Shown piece after piece: positions 53,797 to 61,315 of a stretch of 64,000 nt of DNA. The translations under genes and the position numbers were made by a program. Origin of the DNA: Phycisphaerae bacterium (GTDB lineage: Bacteria > Planctomycetota > Phycisphaerae > UBA1845 > Fen-1342); assembly GCA_017999985.1 (NCBI GenBank), contig JAGNKU010000009.1, positions 124,001 to 188,000 on the forward strand. Reading direction: 5' to 3'. The stretch's first letter is position 1. The number at the start of each line of letters is the position of its first letter. The notes beneath the pieces are model-generated. The model saw only the letters and a list, made by a program, of their open reading frames with translations. It searched no databases and had not been told where the DNA came from.

Positions 53797-54059
53797 GCTG
53801 GGTTCTCCTTTCTGTCTCACGGGCCGGGCGCGGCGAGTTCAGCCCGCCACGCCGGCAACGAAGGTTGCGTCCGGGACGGGACCGCCTGGCCATCCCGCGC
53901 CCCACCCGGTCCGAGCGGACCCCCGGGGGGCGGTGAAAGCGGTATCGTAACTCGACGTCCCCGCGCTGGGAAACCACCTCTGACAACTATCAACGGCATG
54001 GCAACCCTGGAATTGAGGCCGGAAGCGGCGACTCATGAAGAAATTTCGCCTGCGGCGCG

Positions 54060-54089
54060 TTGCGCCGGGTCCGCGCCGGCGACTATAGG
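54060..54089 (+). promoter_or_regulatory. Promoter-like sequence before a structured region
   Basis: TTGCGC, 18-bp spacer, TATAGG, with the predicted start near 54096, exactly where a series of stable stems begins. The rest of the gap 53797-54059 shows no gene. Confidence 0.45.
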
Positions 54090-54095
54090 AAAGTC

Positions 54096-54349
54096 GGCGC
54101 TCCGTGGTGGAGCCTGTCATCTGGTTGCTCCGGCCCGGGTGGATGACAGGCCCCCGGAGCGGCCGCGAGACATCGGTGCGGAGCCTCCTGCCGATGTGCT
54201 CCGGCGCGCAGAACCCGGTGCCATGTCACGTGCAGGCGTGGGGGACCACGTCGACGCGGGGCTGGCACCGGGTCTGCGGCCGCACCTGTGGGGATCAGCA
54301 GCGCATTACCAGAACAGCCCAACGGTGCGCAGCTTCAGCCACGCTGTGC
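54096..54349 (+). ncRNA. Candidate structured RNA of unknown class
   Basis: Four consecutive hairpins in a spacer without coding sequence: 54099-54160 (GCTCCG/CGGAGC outer, CCTGTCATC/GATGACAGG inner 9 bp); 54170-54197 (ACATCGG/CCGATGT); 54208-54277 (GCAG, one bulge, then an 11-bp perfect stem ACCCGGTGCCA/TGGCACCGGGT, with an inner GCGTGG-GGGA-CCACGT hairpin closed by a GNRA-type loop); 54327-54349 (GCGCAGC/GCTGTGC). A promoter-like sequence ends just before the first stem. It is downstream of tRNA-Arg, which runs on the minus strand, so the stems could instead act on that transcript. I recognise no known family. Confidence 0.4.
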
Positions 54350-54391
54350 TTACGGGCGGGTGGGAGTACATTCAGCCAGACAGGGGCAGAC

Positions 54392-54465
54392 CGCGCCGCG
54401 GGGGATTCGAACCCTCAACCTTCGGCTCCGTAGGCCGACGCTCTATCCAGTTGAGCTAGCAGCGC
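54392..54465 (-). tRNA. tRNA-Arg (anticodon ACG)
   Basis: Acceptor GCGCTGC/GCGGCGC with one G-U pair, D-stem GCTC/GAGC, anticodon stem TCGGC/GCCGA with loop CTACGGA, T-loop TTCGAAT, discriminator G, CCA not encoded. The T-stem GAGGG/CCCCC has one A-C mismatch. Confidence 0.9.
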
Positions 54466-54518
54466 TCGCGCTCAGCCGCCGCGCCAACCACCGACGCCGC
54501 GGCACAACTCTCACTTCA

Positions 54519-54603
54519 TGCCCGGAACTGGATTCGAACCAGCACGAGGTTAACCCTCACCAGGCCCTCAACCTGGCGCGTCTGCCAATTCCGCCACCCG
54601 GGC
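54519..54603 (-). tRNA. tRNA-Leu (anticodon GAG)
   Basis: 85 nt with the long variable arm of class II tRNAs (TGAGGGTTAACCTCGTG region). Acceptor GCCCGGG/TCCGGGC, anticodon stem CCAGG/CCTGG with loop TTGAGGG, T-arm CTGG-TTCGAAT-CCAG, discriminator A. It lies 53 bp upstream of tRNA-Arg on the same strand; probably one transcript. Confidence 0.92.
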
Positions 54604-54735
54604 GAATTCAGGGTCCACAAGCCCGGACCCCGGAACCCAACAGGCTACGAGGCCGGCCCGCCGGCGTCAAGAGGAATCGCCGTTTGCTCGCGCGCGGGAC
54701 CGCCCGACACGAGCGCCGGTTTTGCCGTCCGCGGG

Positions 54736-54764
54736 TTGCGCGCGCGCGACCCATCCGCTATATT
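54736..54764 (+). promoter_or_regulatory. Promoter giving a probable leaderless mRNA
   Basis: TTGCGC, 17-bp spacer, TATATT; the last base of the -10 box is only 7 bp before the ATG at 54772, and no Shine-Dalgarno fits between. Transcription should start at or one base before the start codon. Confidence 0.6.
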
Positions 54765-54771
54765 GGGCTCC

Positions 54772-56040
54772 ATGCGAACATTGCTCTGCATATCTGGGGT
54801 GCTGATCGTCGTGAGCGTTTGGGGTCCGTGGGCCTGCCAGCGCGCCCAGCGCGAGACGCCCCCACCCGACGCCCGCCGACCCGAAATCAGGTCCGCCACC
54901 GAGCTGGCCGCCGAGCGTGAAGCCCGCATCCGCTCCGGCGAGGTCGTGCCGACCAGCGCGCCGGCGCTGTTGTCGCCCGCGCGGGCCATTACGTCGCGGC
55001 CCGCGCCACCGCCGCCCCCGCCGCCCAACGCCATCGCGGCCGACATCCTGATCGTCAACAGCACCGTCCTGACCATTCCGGAGATCCTCTATCCGCTGCG
55101 GCCGAGCCTCGAGGAAATCCGCCGCACGCGGACGCGCACCGGGTTCATGGACGAGGCCCGCCGGCTCATCCGCCGCCGCGTGCAGGAAGAGATCGGCAGC
55201 GTGTTGATCTATGCCGAGGCGGTCGCGAAACTCCAGGACGACCACAAGAAATCGCTGGACGCGTCGGTGGACAAGGAAGTCGCCGGCATGCTGGCGCGCG
55301 AGTTCGAGGGCAGCGAGGCCAAGCTCGACGCCCACCTGCGCGAATACGGGCTGACCAGGGAGCAGTTTCGCAGCAACGTCAAGCGCAGTCTCGTCGTCCG
55401 GCAGTACACGCGCGAGAAGATGATGCCGCAGGTGCAGATCCGGCGCGATGAGCTGCTGGCCGAGTATCGGCGGAACATTGCGCGGTACAGTACGCCGGCC
55501 ACGCGCGAGCTGCTGCTGATCGAGTTGCCGTTCGAGCAGTTCCTGCCCGAGGGACTGACTTGGGCCAAGGCGTCGCCGCCGGAAAAGGCCGCCGCCAAGC
55601 TGAAGGCGCTGCGGCAGGCACGCGAGGCGCACGCCGCGCTGGCGCAACAGTCGTTCGCGGACGTCGCCCGCGCGTATTCGCTCGGTCTGCACGCGGACAC
55701 GGGCGGCTCGTGGGGCATGATCAGCCGCCCGCTGCAGGCGCCGTATGACCAGCTCAGCAAGCCGATCTTCGAGTTCAGCTCCGGGCAGGTCAGCGAGCCG
55801 ATCGAGACCGATACGGGCTGGTACATCGTCGGGTGCGGGGCCATCGAGCCGGAGCAGCAGCGCTCGTTCGCCGAGGTGCAGGACCAGATCCGCGCCCAGT
55901 TGATGGAAAAACGCTTCAGCCGGCTGTCTGCCGATTACGTGGTGCGCCTCGCCGAGAAGGCCACGATCACGGCACTGGAGCCGTTCGTCGCCGCGGCCCT
56001 GCGCCGCGCCGACCAACTGACCGCCGTCGCGGCGCGCTGA
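54772..56040 (+). CDS. Parvulin-type peptidyl-prolyl isomerase lipoprotein
   Basis: 422 residues. The ATG at 54772 opens a lipoprotein signal (MRTLLCISGVLIVVSVWGPW, then AC). A Pro-rich spacer, a SurA/PrsA-like helical chaperone region (about 90-255: FMDEARRLIRRRVQEEIGSV, LREYGLTREQFRSNVKRSLV) and one parvulin domain (about 275-385: FADVARAYSLGLHADTGGSW, FSSGQVSEPIETDTGWYIVG). It should assist folding of exported proteins at the outer side of the cytoplasmic membrane or in the periplasm. The second parvulin repeat of SurA is absent. Confidence 0.9.
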   Translation: MRTLLCISGVLIVVSVWGPWACQRAQRETPPPDARRPEIRSATELAAEREARIRSGEVVPTSAPALLSPARAITSRPAPPPPPPPNAIAADILIVNSTVLTIPEILYPLRPSLEEIRRTRTRTGFMDEARRLIRRRVQEEIGSVLIYAEAVAKLQDDHKKSLDASVDKEVAGMLAREFEGSEAKLDAHLREYGLTREQFRSNVKRSLVVRQYTREKMMPQVQIRRDELLAEYRRNIARYSTPATRELLLIELPFEQFLPEGLTWAKASPPEKAAAKLKALRQAREAHAALAQQSFADVARAYSLGLHADTGGSWGMISRPLQAPYDQLSKPIFEFSSGQVSEPIETDTGWYIVGCGAIEPEQQRSFAEVQDQIRAQLMEKRFSRLSADYVVRLAEKATITALEPFVAAALRRADQLTAVAAR

Positions 56041-56147
56041 CCCCGCGCGCCACGGGTAGCCAATTCGTAGCCGATTCCCTCGTCAGGCAGCCTATTCACA
56101 CGCAGCACGGACGGACGCGGTGTACAGGTCCGATCTCCACCGGGCGT

Positions 56148-56999
56148 TCACTTGATGATGACGCGGATGTCCGGCGGCGGCGGCAATTCGATGAAGATGT
56201 CGAGCAGCGGCACCGACTCCACCCGGATGGTCACCTCGCCGAGCAGCGCGGCGAACATGAACAGCGGCCAGAATGCCGCCACGACCGCCGCCTGGAACGC
56301 GACGGTCACCGCGGCGAATACCGCCGTCATCAACTGGCCCATGATCACAATCATCAAGTGACTGAGCGCCAGCATCGGCACCACCAGGAGCACCTGCAAC
56401 AGCGGGCCCAGCGCGCGCTGGCTCAGCTTGGCCGTGTCCGCCGGCGCGGTCGGCAACTCCAGCGTCCGCCCCGTCACGGACTCCACCAGGGCGGCCACTT
56501 CGGTCGCGGTCTTCTGCAGATCGACCTCCGCTTCGGCCGTCTCAGTGGTCTGCGTCACCGCGTCGTACACCACAACCGTCGCCTGCAGGCGCTGCAACGA
56601 GACCTCGTTGTACGTGATGCGTGCGTAGCTACCATCCGGTCCCTCGAGGTACACCGGCCGCCCAAGCTCAAACACGATCAACGCCTCCTGGCCAGCCGCC
56701 GTCCGGATCAGGATCGACTCGACCTCGCCCACCGCGCCACCCACGGCGCGCGCGCCGTACACGTAGAAGGCGTCGCCGGCGGCGTTGCGCCCGGCCACCA
56801 TGAGCGGGTCGCTGGTGTCCTCATTCAGGAACATGCCCGCCGTGTGCGTGTCCAGGCTGTCCCCGTCCGTGTTGTCCGAGCCACCGTCGATGATCGACTG
56901 GATCTGGCAGCCGAACGGCGCGATCACGAGGGCAAGCGCGAGCAGCGTGACGAGCCACTCACGCGCCAGTTGGCGAACAAGCCTTCGATCTGACATCAT
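56148..56999 (-). CDS. Lipoprotein with hydrophobic C-terminal segment, unknown
   Basis: 283 residues. Signal with lipobox VIAPFGC. The middle is a soluble domain (AGRNAAGDAFYVYGARAVGG, YLEGPDGSYARITYNEVSL), and residues about 200-255 are strongly hydrophobic (LLQVLLVVPMLALSHLMIVI, then AAVVAAFWPLFMFAALLG), so it may be anchored at both ends. No family recognised. Its ATG overlaps the stop of the upstream gene (ATGA): the two form a coupled pair. Confidence 0.7.
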   Translation of the reverse strand: MMSDRRLVRQLAREWLVTLLALALVIAPFGCQIQSIIDGGSDNTDGDSLDTHTAGMFLNEDTSDPLMVAGRNAAGDAFYVYGARAVGGAVGEVESILIRTAAGQEALIVFELGRPVYLEGPDGSYARITYNEVSLQRLQATVVVYDAVTQTTETAEAEVDLQKTATEVAALVESVTGRTLELPTAPADTAKLSQRALGPLLQVLLVVPMLALSHLMIVIMGQLMTAVFAAVTVAFQAAVVAAFWPLFMFAALLGEVTIRVESVPLLDIFIELPPPPDIRVIIK

Positions 57000-58870
57000 T
57001 GTCCTCCTGGCCCGGAGGCCTGGCCTTCCGGCTTCGATTGCACCAGCGTGAACTGCACGCCCTGCGGAACGGTCGCGATCGTCAGCACGGTCTGCGCCGC
57101 GTACCGCGTCAGGCGCACGCCGTTCGTCGTGCCCGCATCACCGGCCAAATCCGCCAGCAGCAGCGCGCCCAACTGCACACCGCCCGGCTGGCTGGCAGTC
57201 CCGCCCTGCCCGGCCTCGCGCGCCAGCCGGCGATCCACATACCACGTAAACCACGTCTCAGCGGGCACGCACGCCGCGAGGTGCTGCCACGCGGAACATG
57301 CGCTCGTCGCCGCCGGCGTTACTGCGCCGCAAGCCGCCTCCACCGCCCCGCCATCTCCGAGATACAGCCGGTCGGCCGTCACGCCCAGCGCCAAGCCCGG
57401 CGGCAGCAGCAACTCCGGCAGCGCCAGCAATTCGAACACGCGCCCACCAACCGCCGCACGCCGCTGAAGCAGGTCTTGCGCGGCCAGCTCGCCCAGGAAC
57501 AGCGTGACCGCCTCCACGTCGCGCTGCCCGACGCCCAGCAGGAACTCCGCGCCACGGGCACCTGCCGGCACCCGCAGGCTCAGCGTCACGGGGCTCTCCA
57601 GGTAGTCCAGCAGATCGCGCCGCCAATCGAGCGACTCATCGCCCGGCCGTCGCATCGGCAGCGCAGTCCGAAAACGCTCGGCCACGTCCGGATCGGCGGC
57701 ACGCAGCAGCGCTTCCACCTCATCCAACACGGCCGGCACACGCACGCTGCAATGCCCGTACAGACACGTGTCACCCGTCAACGTTGGCGCCGGCGGGCCG
57801 TTTGTCCGGCTGAGCAGCCCGACCAGCCCCACGCGCGGACCGACCAGCAGCATGTCCGCCTGCCAGTCACACGCCCCTGCGCCCGGTGCGACGCGGCCCA
57901 CGATGCCGGCGAGCGGCTCCAGGCCCGCGAGCTTGATCTGCCGGGTGAATTCGTCCCGGGCACGACCGGCCAGCGCCGCGCGCGTCCGTTCGAACAGCCG
58001 TGGCACGTTGATGAGCACCTCGATCCCCCCGGGCGGCCCAAGCGCCTGTCGCAGCACGTGATGCAACTCGGTGGTCGAGAGCGCCTCGGCGGTCTTCTCG
58101 CTCCAGAGCAGCGTGCGGACGCGCTCCGGCGTGTCGGCTACAACCAGCCGCCCGCGCGACAAGCACAGCGCCAAACGCGGTGGAACGCCCTGTCCGGACA
58201 GGATGCCGCCCAGCCCGTGTCTCAGCAGCGCGCCGAATGGCTCCGGCAGCGCCGAGCGCTCCGCATCCAGCGCGCTGAATTCGTCGTCTTCGAGCGCCTC
58301 CGGCGTGCGCGCGGCTGCCTCCTGGGCCCCCGCAAACACGTCGATGCTGTCCACGCCCGCCATCACCGTTTCGTGCCGTCCCTGCGTCTTCAGCTTGGCA
58401 ACCAGCGTGTCGTAATACGTCTTCGCCAGGTCCGCGTCACCGATCCCCGCGACCAGGCCCACCTCCGCGTTTCCGGCCCCCGGCGGCGCGACGACGTACA
58501 AAGTCAGCGGACCAGCAAGCGGGTTACGTAACTGCTCCGCGGGCACCCCAAGCGTCCGGGCCAGCCGGCCGCGTAGCTCCGCGAGCACCGCCGCCAGCGG
58601 ATTGAGCGACCACAGCGAATTCGCCGCTGCCGGATCGTTCAGCACTGCCACGGCGGTCGTCTGCCCAAGGTCACCGAGCACGCGTCCGGCGTCAGCGATG
58701 CCCACATAAAGTAGCGCGTCCGCCGGCGCAAAGTCCGCCGGCTGCGGGCCGGCCGGTTGCGCGGGCTGCGTTGTCGGTTCCGACGGCGCCGTGGCCGGCG
58801 TCTGCGCCATCGCACCCCACGCCGCGCTGAGTAGTACCAGGACCGCAAGGCGGACCGTCATGCGTTGCAT
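56996..58870 (-). CDS. Secreted protein of unknown function (DUF3352-like style)
   Basis: 624 residues. The start at 58870 has GGAGAGG upstream and opens a signal peptide (MQRMTVRLAVLVLLSAAWGA). A Pro/Gln/Thr spacer is followed by PADALLYVGIADAGRVLGDL, a phrase typical of planctomycete proteins with repeated alpha/beta units built around LYVGV-type strands (TLYVVAPPGAGNAEVGLVAG, RLALCLSRGRLVVADTPERV, LALGVTADRLYLGDGGAVEA). The resemblance to DUF3352 is a judgement by eye. It is coupled to the lipoprotein gene downstream, which suggests a joint envelope function. Confidence 0.65.
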   Translation of the reverse strand: MQRMTVRLAVLVLLSAAWGAMAQTPATAPSEPTTQPAQPAGPQPADFAPADALLYVGIADAGRVLGDLGQTTAVAVLNDPAAANSLWSLNPLAAVLAELRGRLARTLGVPAEQLRNPLAGPLTLYVVAPPGAGNAEVGLVAGIGDADLAKTYYDTLVAKLKTQGRHETVMAGVDSIDVFAGAQEAAARTPEALEDDEFSALDAERSALPEPFGALLRHGLGGILSGQGVPPRLALCLSRGRLVVADTPERVRTLLWSEKTAEALSTTELHHVLRQALGPPGGIEVLINVPRLFERTRAALAGRARDEFTRQIKLAGLEPLAGIVGRVAPGAGACDWQADMLLVGPRVGLVGLLSRTNGPPAPTLTGDTCLYGHCSVRVPAVLDEVEALLRAADPDVAERFRTALPMRRPGDESLDWRRDLLDYLESPVTLSLRVPAGARGAEFLLGVGQRDVEAVTLFLGELAAQDLLQRRAAVGGRVFELLALPELLLPPGLALGVTADRLYLGDGGAVEAACGAVTPAATSACSAWQHLAACVPAETWFTWYVDRRLAREAGQGGTASQPGGVQLGALLLADLAGDAGTTNGVRLTRYAAQTVLTIATVPQGVQFTLVQSKPEGQASGPGGQ

Positions 58871-59080
58871 TACGTTGCCCTCTCCACCCGGCCGCACACC
58901 GTGCCCGCTCGGCACGCGCGCCATGTACGTCCGGCCGGAAGGCATCCTAGAACCAGCCCAAGTGGGCGACAAGTGCGGCCCAGTTCCATGTGCCGGCGTG
59001 ACCGGTTCAGCGCCCGCCGGTACGATGCGCGGCGGTGCAGGCCGGCGTACTCACCGTCTAACCAACCGGAGGTGCAAGTT

Positions 59081-59506
59081 ATGAGCGAGCCGGAACCGAA
59101 TCCACCTGTGCGGTACGCGCGCGCCACCGGCGACGGCGGTGGCGACATCGTGCTGTCGCTGGTCTCCGCCGGGTTGTTCCTGTACGTCGGATACGTGCTC
59201 CTGGGTGGTACCGGTGATCCCGTGTACGTCGGCTCCATCAAAGCACTCAAATGGGGTGCGTGCGTTGTCGGCGTCGGCATTCTGTTGACCCTGGGCATGA
59301 CGCTCGCGCGCATCCCCGGTGCAGCGCTGCTCGACGTGGCCATCAGCGCGCTCGCTACCGCACTATGCCTCGTGGTCGGCGTGATCTGGCTTATCTTCAG
59401 CGACACCGACGGCATACTTCTGCTGCTGTTCGCCTTGCTCAACGGCGGCGCGACGCGCTCCGCCTGGTATCGCTGGCGCCGGCAGCGACGCCCGTCGGAG
59501 AGATGA
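59081..59506 (+). CDS. Small membrane protein, unknown
   Basis: 141 residues. GGAGGTGCAAGTT precedes the ATG. Cytoplasmic N terminus of about 20 residues, then four membrane segments (DIVLSLVSAGLFLYVGYVLL; WGACVVGVGILLTLGMTLA; LLDVAISALATALCLVVGVI; a last one around GILLLLFALLNGG) and a basic end (RWRRQRRPSER). Its stop overlaps the ATG of the E1-like gene (ATGA), so the two are translationally coupled; the functional link is unknown. Confidence 0.8.
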   Translation: MSEPEPNPPVRYARATGDGGGDIVLSLVSAGLFLYVGYVLLGGTGDPVYVGSIKALKWGACVVGVGILLTLGMTLARIPGAALLDVAISALATALCLVVGVIWLIFSDTDGILLLLFALLNGGATRSAWYRWRRQRRPSER

Positions 59507-60669
59507 ACCCCATGCCGCGCGATGCCGACCTCGATCCCGAACTCGCCCGCTACAGCCGCCAGCTGCTGTTTGCCCCGCTTGGCGTCGCCGGCCAGCGCCG
59601 CCTGCGCCAGGCCACGGTGACGCTCATCGGCTGCGGCGCCCTCGGCTCGGCGCTCGCCAACCTACTCGTCCGCGCCGGCGTCGGCGCGCTCCGCATCGTC
59701 GATCGCGATTTCATCGAGCTGAACAACCTCCAGCGCCAGACGCTCTTCGACGAGCACGACATCGCCCAGAATCTGCCCAAGGCCGAGGCCGCCGTCCGCA
59801 AGCTCCACAAGATCAACTCCGCGGTCGAGCTCGAGGGCCTCGTATCCGATGTGCACGCCGGCAACATCGCCGACCTGTGCCGCGCTGCGGACCTGATCCT
59901 CGACGGGACTGACAACCTGGAGACGCGCTACCTCATCAACGACTTCGCCGTGCGCGCGGATATCCCGTGGGTCTACGGGGCGTGTCTCGCGGCGTCGGGG
60001 CTCGTGCTGCCCGTCCGCCCCCATCAGACGCCGTGCCTGCGCTGTCTCTGGGAAAACCCGCCGGCCCCCGGCACCACGCCAACGTGCGACACGGCCGGCA
60101 TCCTGGCCGCCACCGCGAACATCGTCGCCAGCCTGCAGGCCACAGAAGCCATGAAATTACTGGTCGGCAGCGGGCAACCCCCGATTCGGCCGGCGGATGC
60201 AGCACGCAGCGCACCGACCGGCGGCCGCCTGTTCACGATCGACGTGTGGGCCGGCCGCATGCGCACTGTCAATGTGCAGGCTGCATTCGACGAAGGTGAT
60301 TGCCCGTGCTGTCGGCAGGGCCGCTACGAGTTTCTCAGCGGCGCGCGCACCGCGGCCAGCACCACCCTCTGCGGCCGCGACGCCGTGCAGATCCTCCCCG
60401 CAGACACGGGTGGCACGAGCGTCTCGGGTGGTGCAGGAGTCTCGGGTGGTACGGGCGTCTCGCCCGTCGCGGATGCAAAGAAGCTGAGCTTCAAGGCCAT
60501 CGCCGACCGGCTCCCCCCACGCTCGAACCCCAAGTGGAACGAATTCATGCTGAAGTTCACGGTCGAGGGGTTCGCTGTGACCCTCTTCCCCGACGGCCGC
60601 GCGATCATCCAAGGCACCAGTGACCCCGCCATCGCCCGCGGCGTCTACGCGAAATACATCGGCATCTGA
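59503..60669 (+). CDS. ThiF/MoeB/HesA-family E1-like adenylyltransferase
   Basis: 388 residues. E1 fold: RYSRQLLFAPLGVAGQRRLR, ATP site TLIGCGALGSALANLLVRAG, IVDRDFIELNNLQRQTLFDE, DGTDNLETRYLINDFAV with the adenylating Asp, and a zinc site from CLRCLW and CPCC. The C-terminal 60 residues (FTVEGFAVTLFPDGRAIIQG) are a short extra domain seen in some MoeB/ThiF homologues. It activates the C-terminal Gly of a ubiquitin-like sulfur carrier (MoaD or ThiS type); no carrier gene is adjacent. Residues about 303-325 (TGGTSVSGGAGVSGGTGVSP) come from a repeat inserted in frame at 60408. Coupled to the membrane protein upstream. Confidence 0.9.
   Translation: MNPMPRDADLDPELARYSRQLLFAPLGVAGQRRLRQATVTLIGCGALGSALANLLVRAGVGALRIVDRDFIELNNLQRQTLFDEHDIAQNLPKAEAAVRKLHKINSAVELEGLVSDVHAGNIADLCRAADLILDGTDNLETRYLINDFAVRADIPWVYGACLAASGLVLPVRPHQTPCLRCLWENPPAPGTTPTCDTAGILAATANIVASLQATEAMKLLVGSGQPPIRPADAARSAPTGGRLFTIDVWAGRMRTVNVQAAFDEGDCPCCRQGRYEFLSGARTAASTTLCGRDAVQILPADTGGTSVSGGAGVSGGTGVSPVADAKKLSFKAIADRLPPRSNPKWNEFMLKFTVEGFAVTLFPDGRAIIQGTSDPAIARGVYAKYIGI
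60408..60470. repeat. Truncated REP-like units inserted in the E1-like gene
   Basis: Three tandem left-arm units of the family at 34152 and 50302: GGGTGGCACGAGCGTCTC, GGGTGGTGCAGGAGTCTC, GGGTGGTACGGGCGTCTC, the last continuing to GCCCGTCG. The right arm of the palindrome is missing. The length keeps the reading frame and codes for a Gly/Ser/Val linker. Confidence 0.85.
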
Positions 60670-60719
60670 GCCCGGCCGTCCACGGCCTGGCTTCGCCAGA
60701 CCCCAGCCGGCGGCACTCC

Positions 60720-60767
60720 CCTTGTCACCTTGTCACGTTGTTACCTTGTTGCCTGCTCAGGTTGTTA
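60720..60767. repeat. Octamer tandem repeat, left of the cupin gene
   Basis: Six 8-bp units: CCTTGTCA, CCTTGTCA, CGTTGTTA, CCTTGTTG, CCTGCTCA, GGTTGTTA. It lies between the stops of the E1-like gene and the cupin gene. Confidence 0.85.
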
Positions 60768-60780
60768 CCACGGAGCGCGT

Positions 60781-61215
60781 TCAATGCTCGTGCCCCGGCG
60801 CGTCATACGCCGGCGCAACCACATAGATGTACCGCATCAACGCCGTCCCCGTGTTGAACACGTTGTGCCGCAGGTCCGGCGGATTGTACGCGTACTGCCC
60901 GGCAGTGATCGGGCGGCGACCAGTGCCCTCGGTCTCGACCTCGCCCGCGCCTGCCAGGCAGATGATCAGCTCTTCATAATTGTCCGTGCTGTGCCAGCCG
61001 CAGTCCTTCCCCGGCTCGAGCGTCACGAGCCCCGACCGCATGCGCACGCCTTCTTCTTTGCTGAGCAGCCGCGCATATTCGTGCGTCTCCGGCAGCGGAC
61101 GCACGAACGCCGCGCGCTGCGGCACCGCATGCGCCGCGCCGCCCGCCGTGCAACCTGTGTTCAGCATGATCGCCAAGACTCCACAGATGAAGGAACCAAC
61201 CACGATCCGGCTCAT
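60781..61215 (-). CDS. Cupin-domain lipoprotein
   Basis: 144 residues. AGGAGAGG precedes the ATG at 61215. Lipoprotein signal (MSRIVVGSFICGVLAIMLNT, then GC). Single cupin barrel: GKDCGWHSTDNYEELIICLA supplies His and Glu metal ligands and PPDLRHNVFNTGT the last His. Only one His is clear in the first motif where many cupins have two. Such small cupins bind a metal and a small ligand; the reaction is unknown. Octamer repeats of the same family lie on both sides. Confidence 0.8.
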   Translation of the reverse strand: MSRIVVGSFICGVLAIMLNTGCTAGGAAHAVPQRAAFVRPLPETHEYARLLSKEEGVRMRSGLVTLEPGKDCGWHSTDNYEELIICLAGAGEVETEGTGRRPITAGQYAYNPPDLRHNVFNTGTALMRYIYVVAPAYDAPGHEH

Positions 61216-61271
61216 CCGAACCTCTCCTGCGACCCGGCTGCGCCAGACCGCGCGCCGGCGCCAATACGGCC

Positions 61272-61313
61272 CCCATTGTTGCCTTCTCACCTTGTTACGT
61301 TGCCACGCTGCTG
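61272..61313. repeat. Octamer tandem repeat, right of the cupin gene
   Basis: Units CCATTGTTG, CCTTCTCA, CCTTGTTA, CGTTGCCA, CGCTGCTG. Same family and orientation as 60720-60767; it abuts the stop of the acyl-CoA synthetase gene. Confidence 0.8.
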
Positions 61314-61315
61314 GC

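Noticed and set aside
54088-54220. GGAAAGTC and CAGAACCC resembling the conserved core boxes of RNase P RNA
   Set aside because: They are only about 115 nt apart, the second box is locked in an 11-bp perfect hairpin, and the other RNase P helices are missing.
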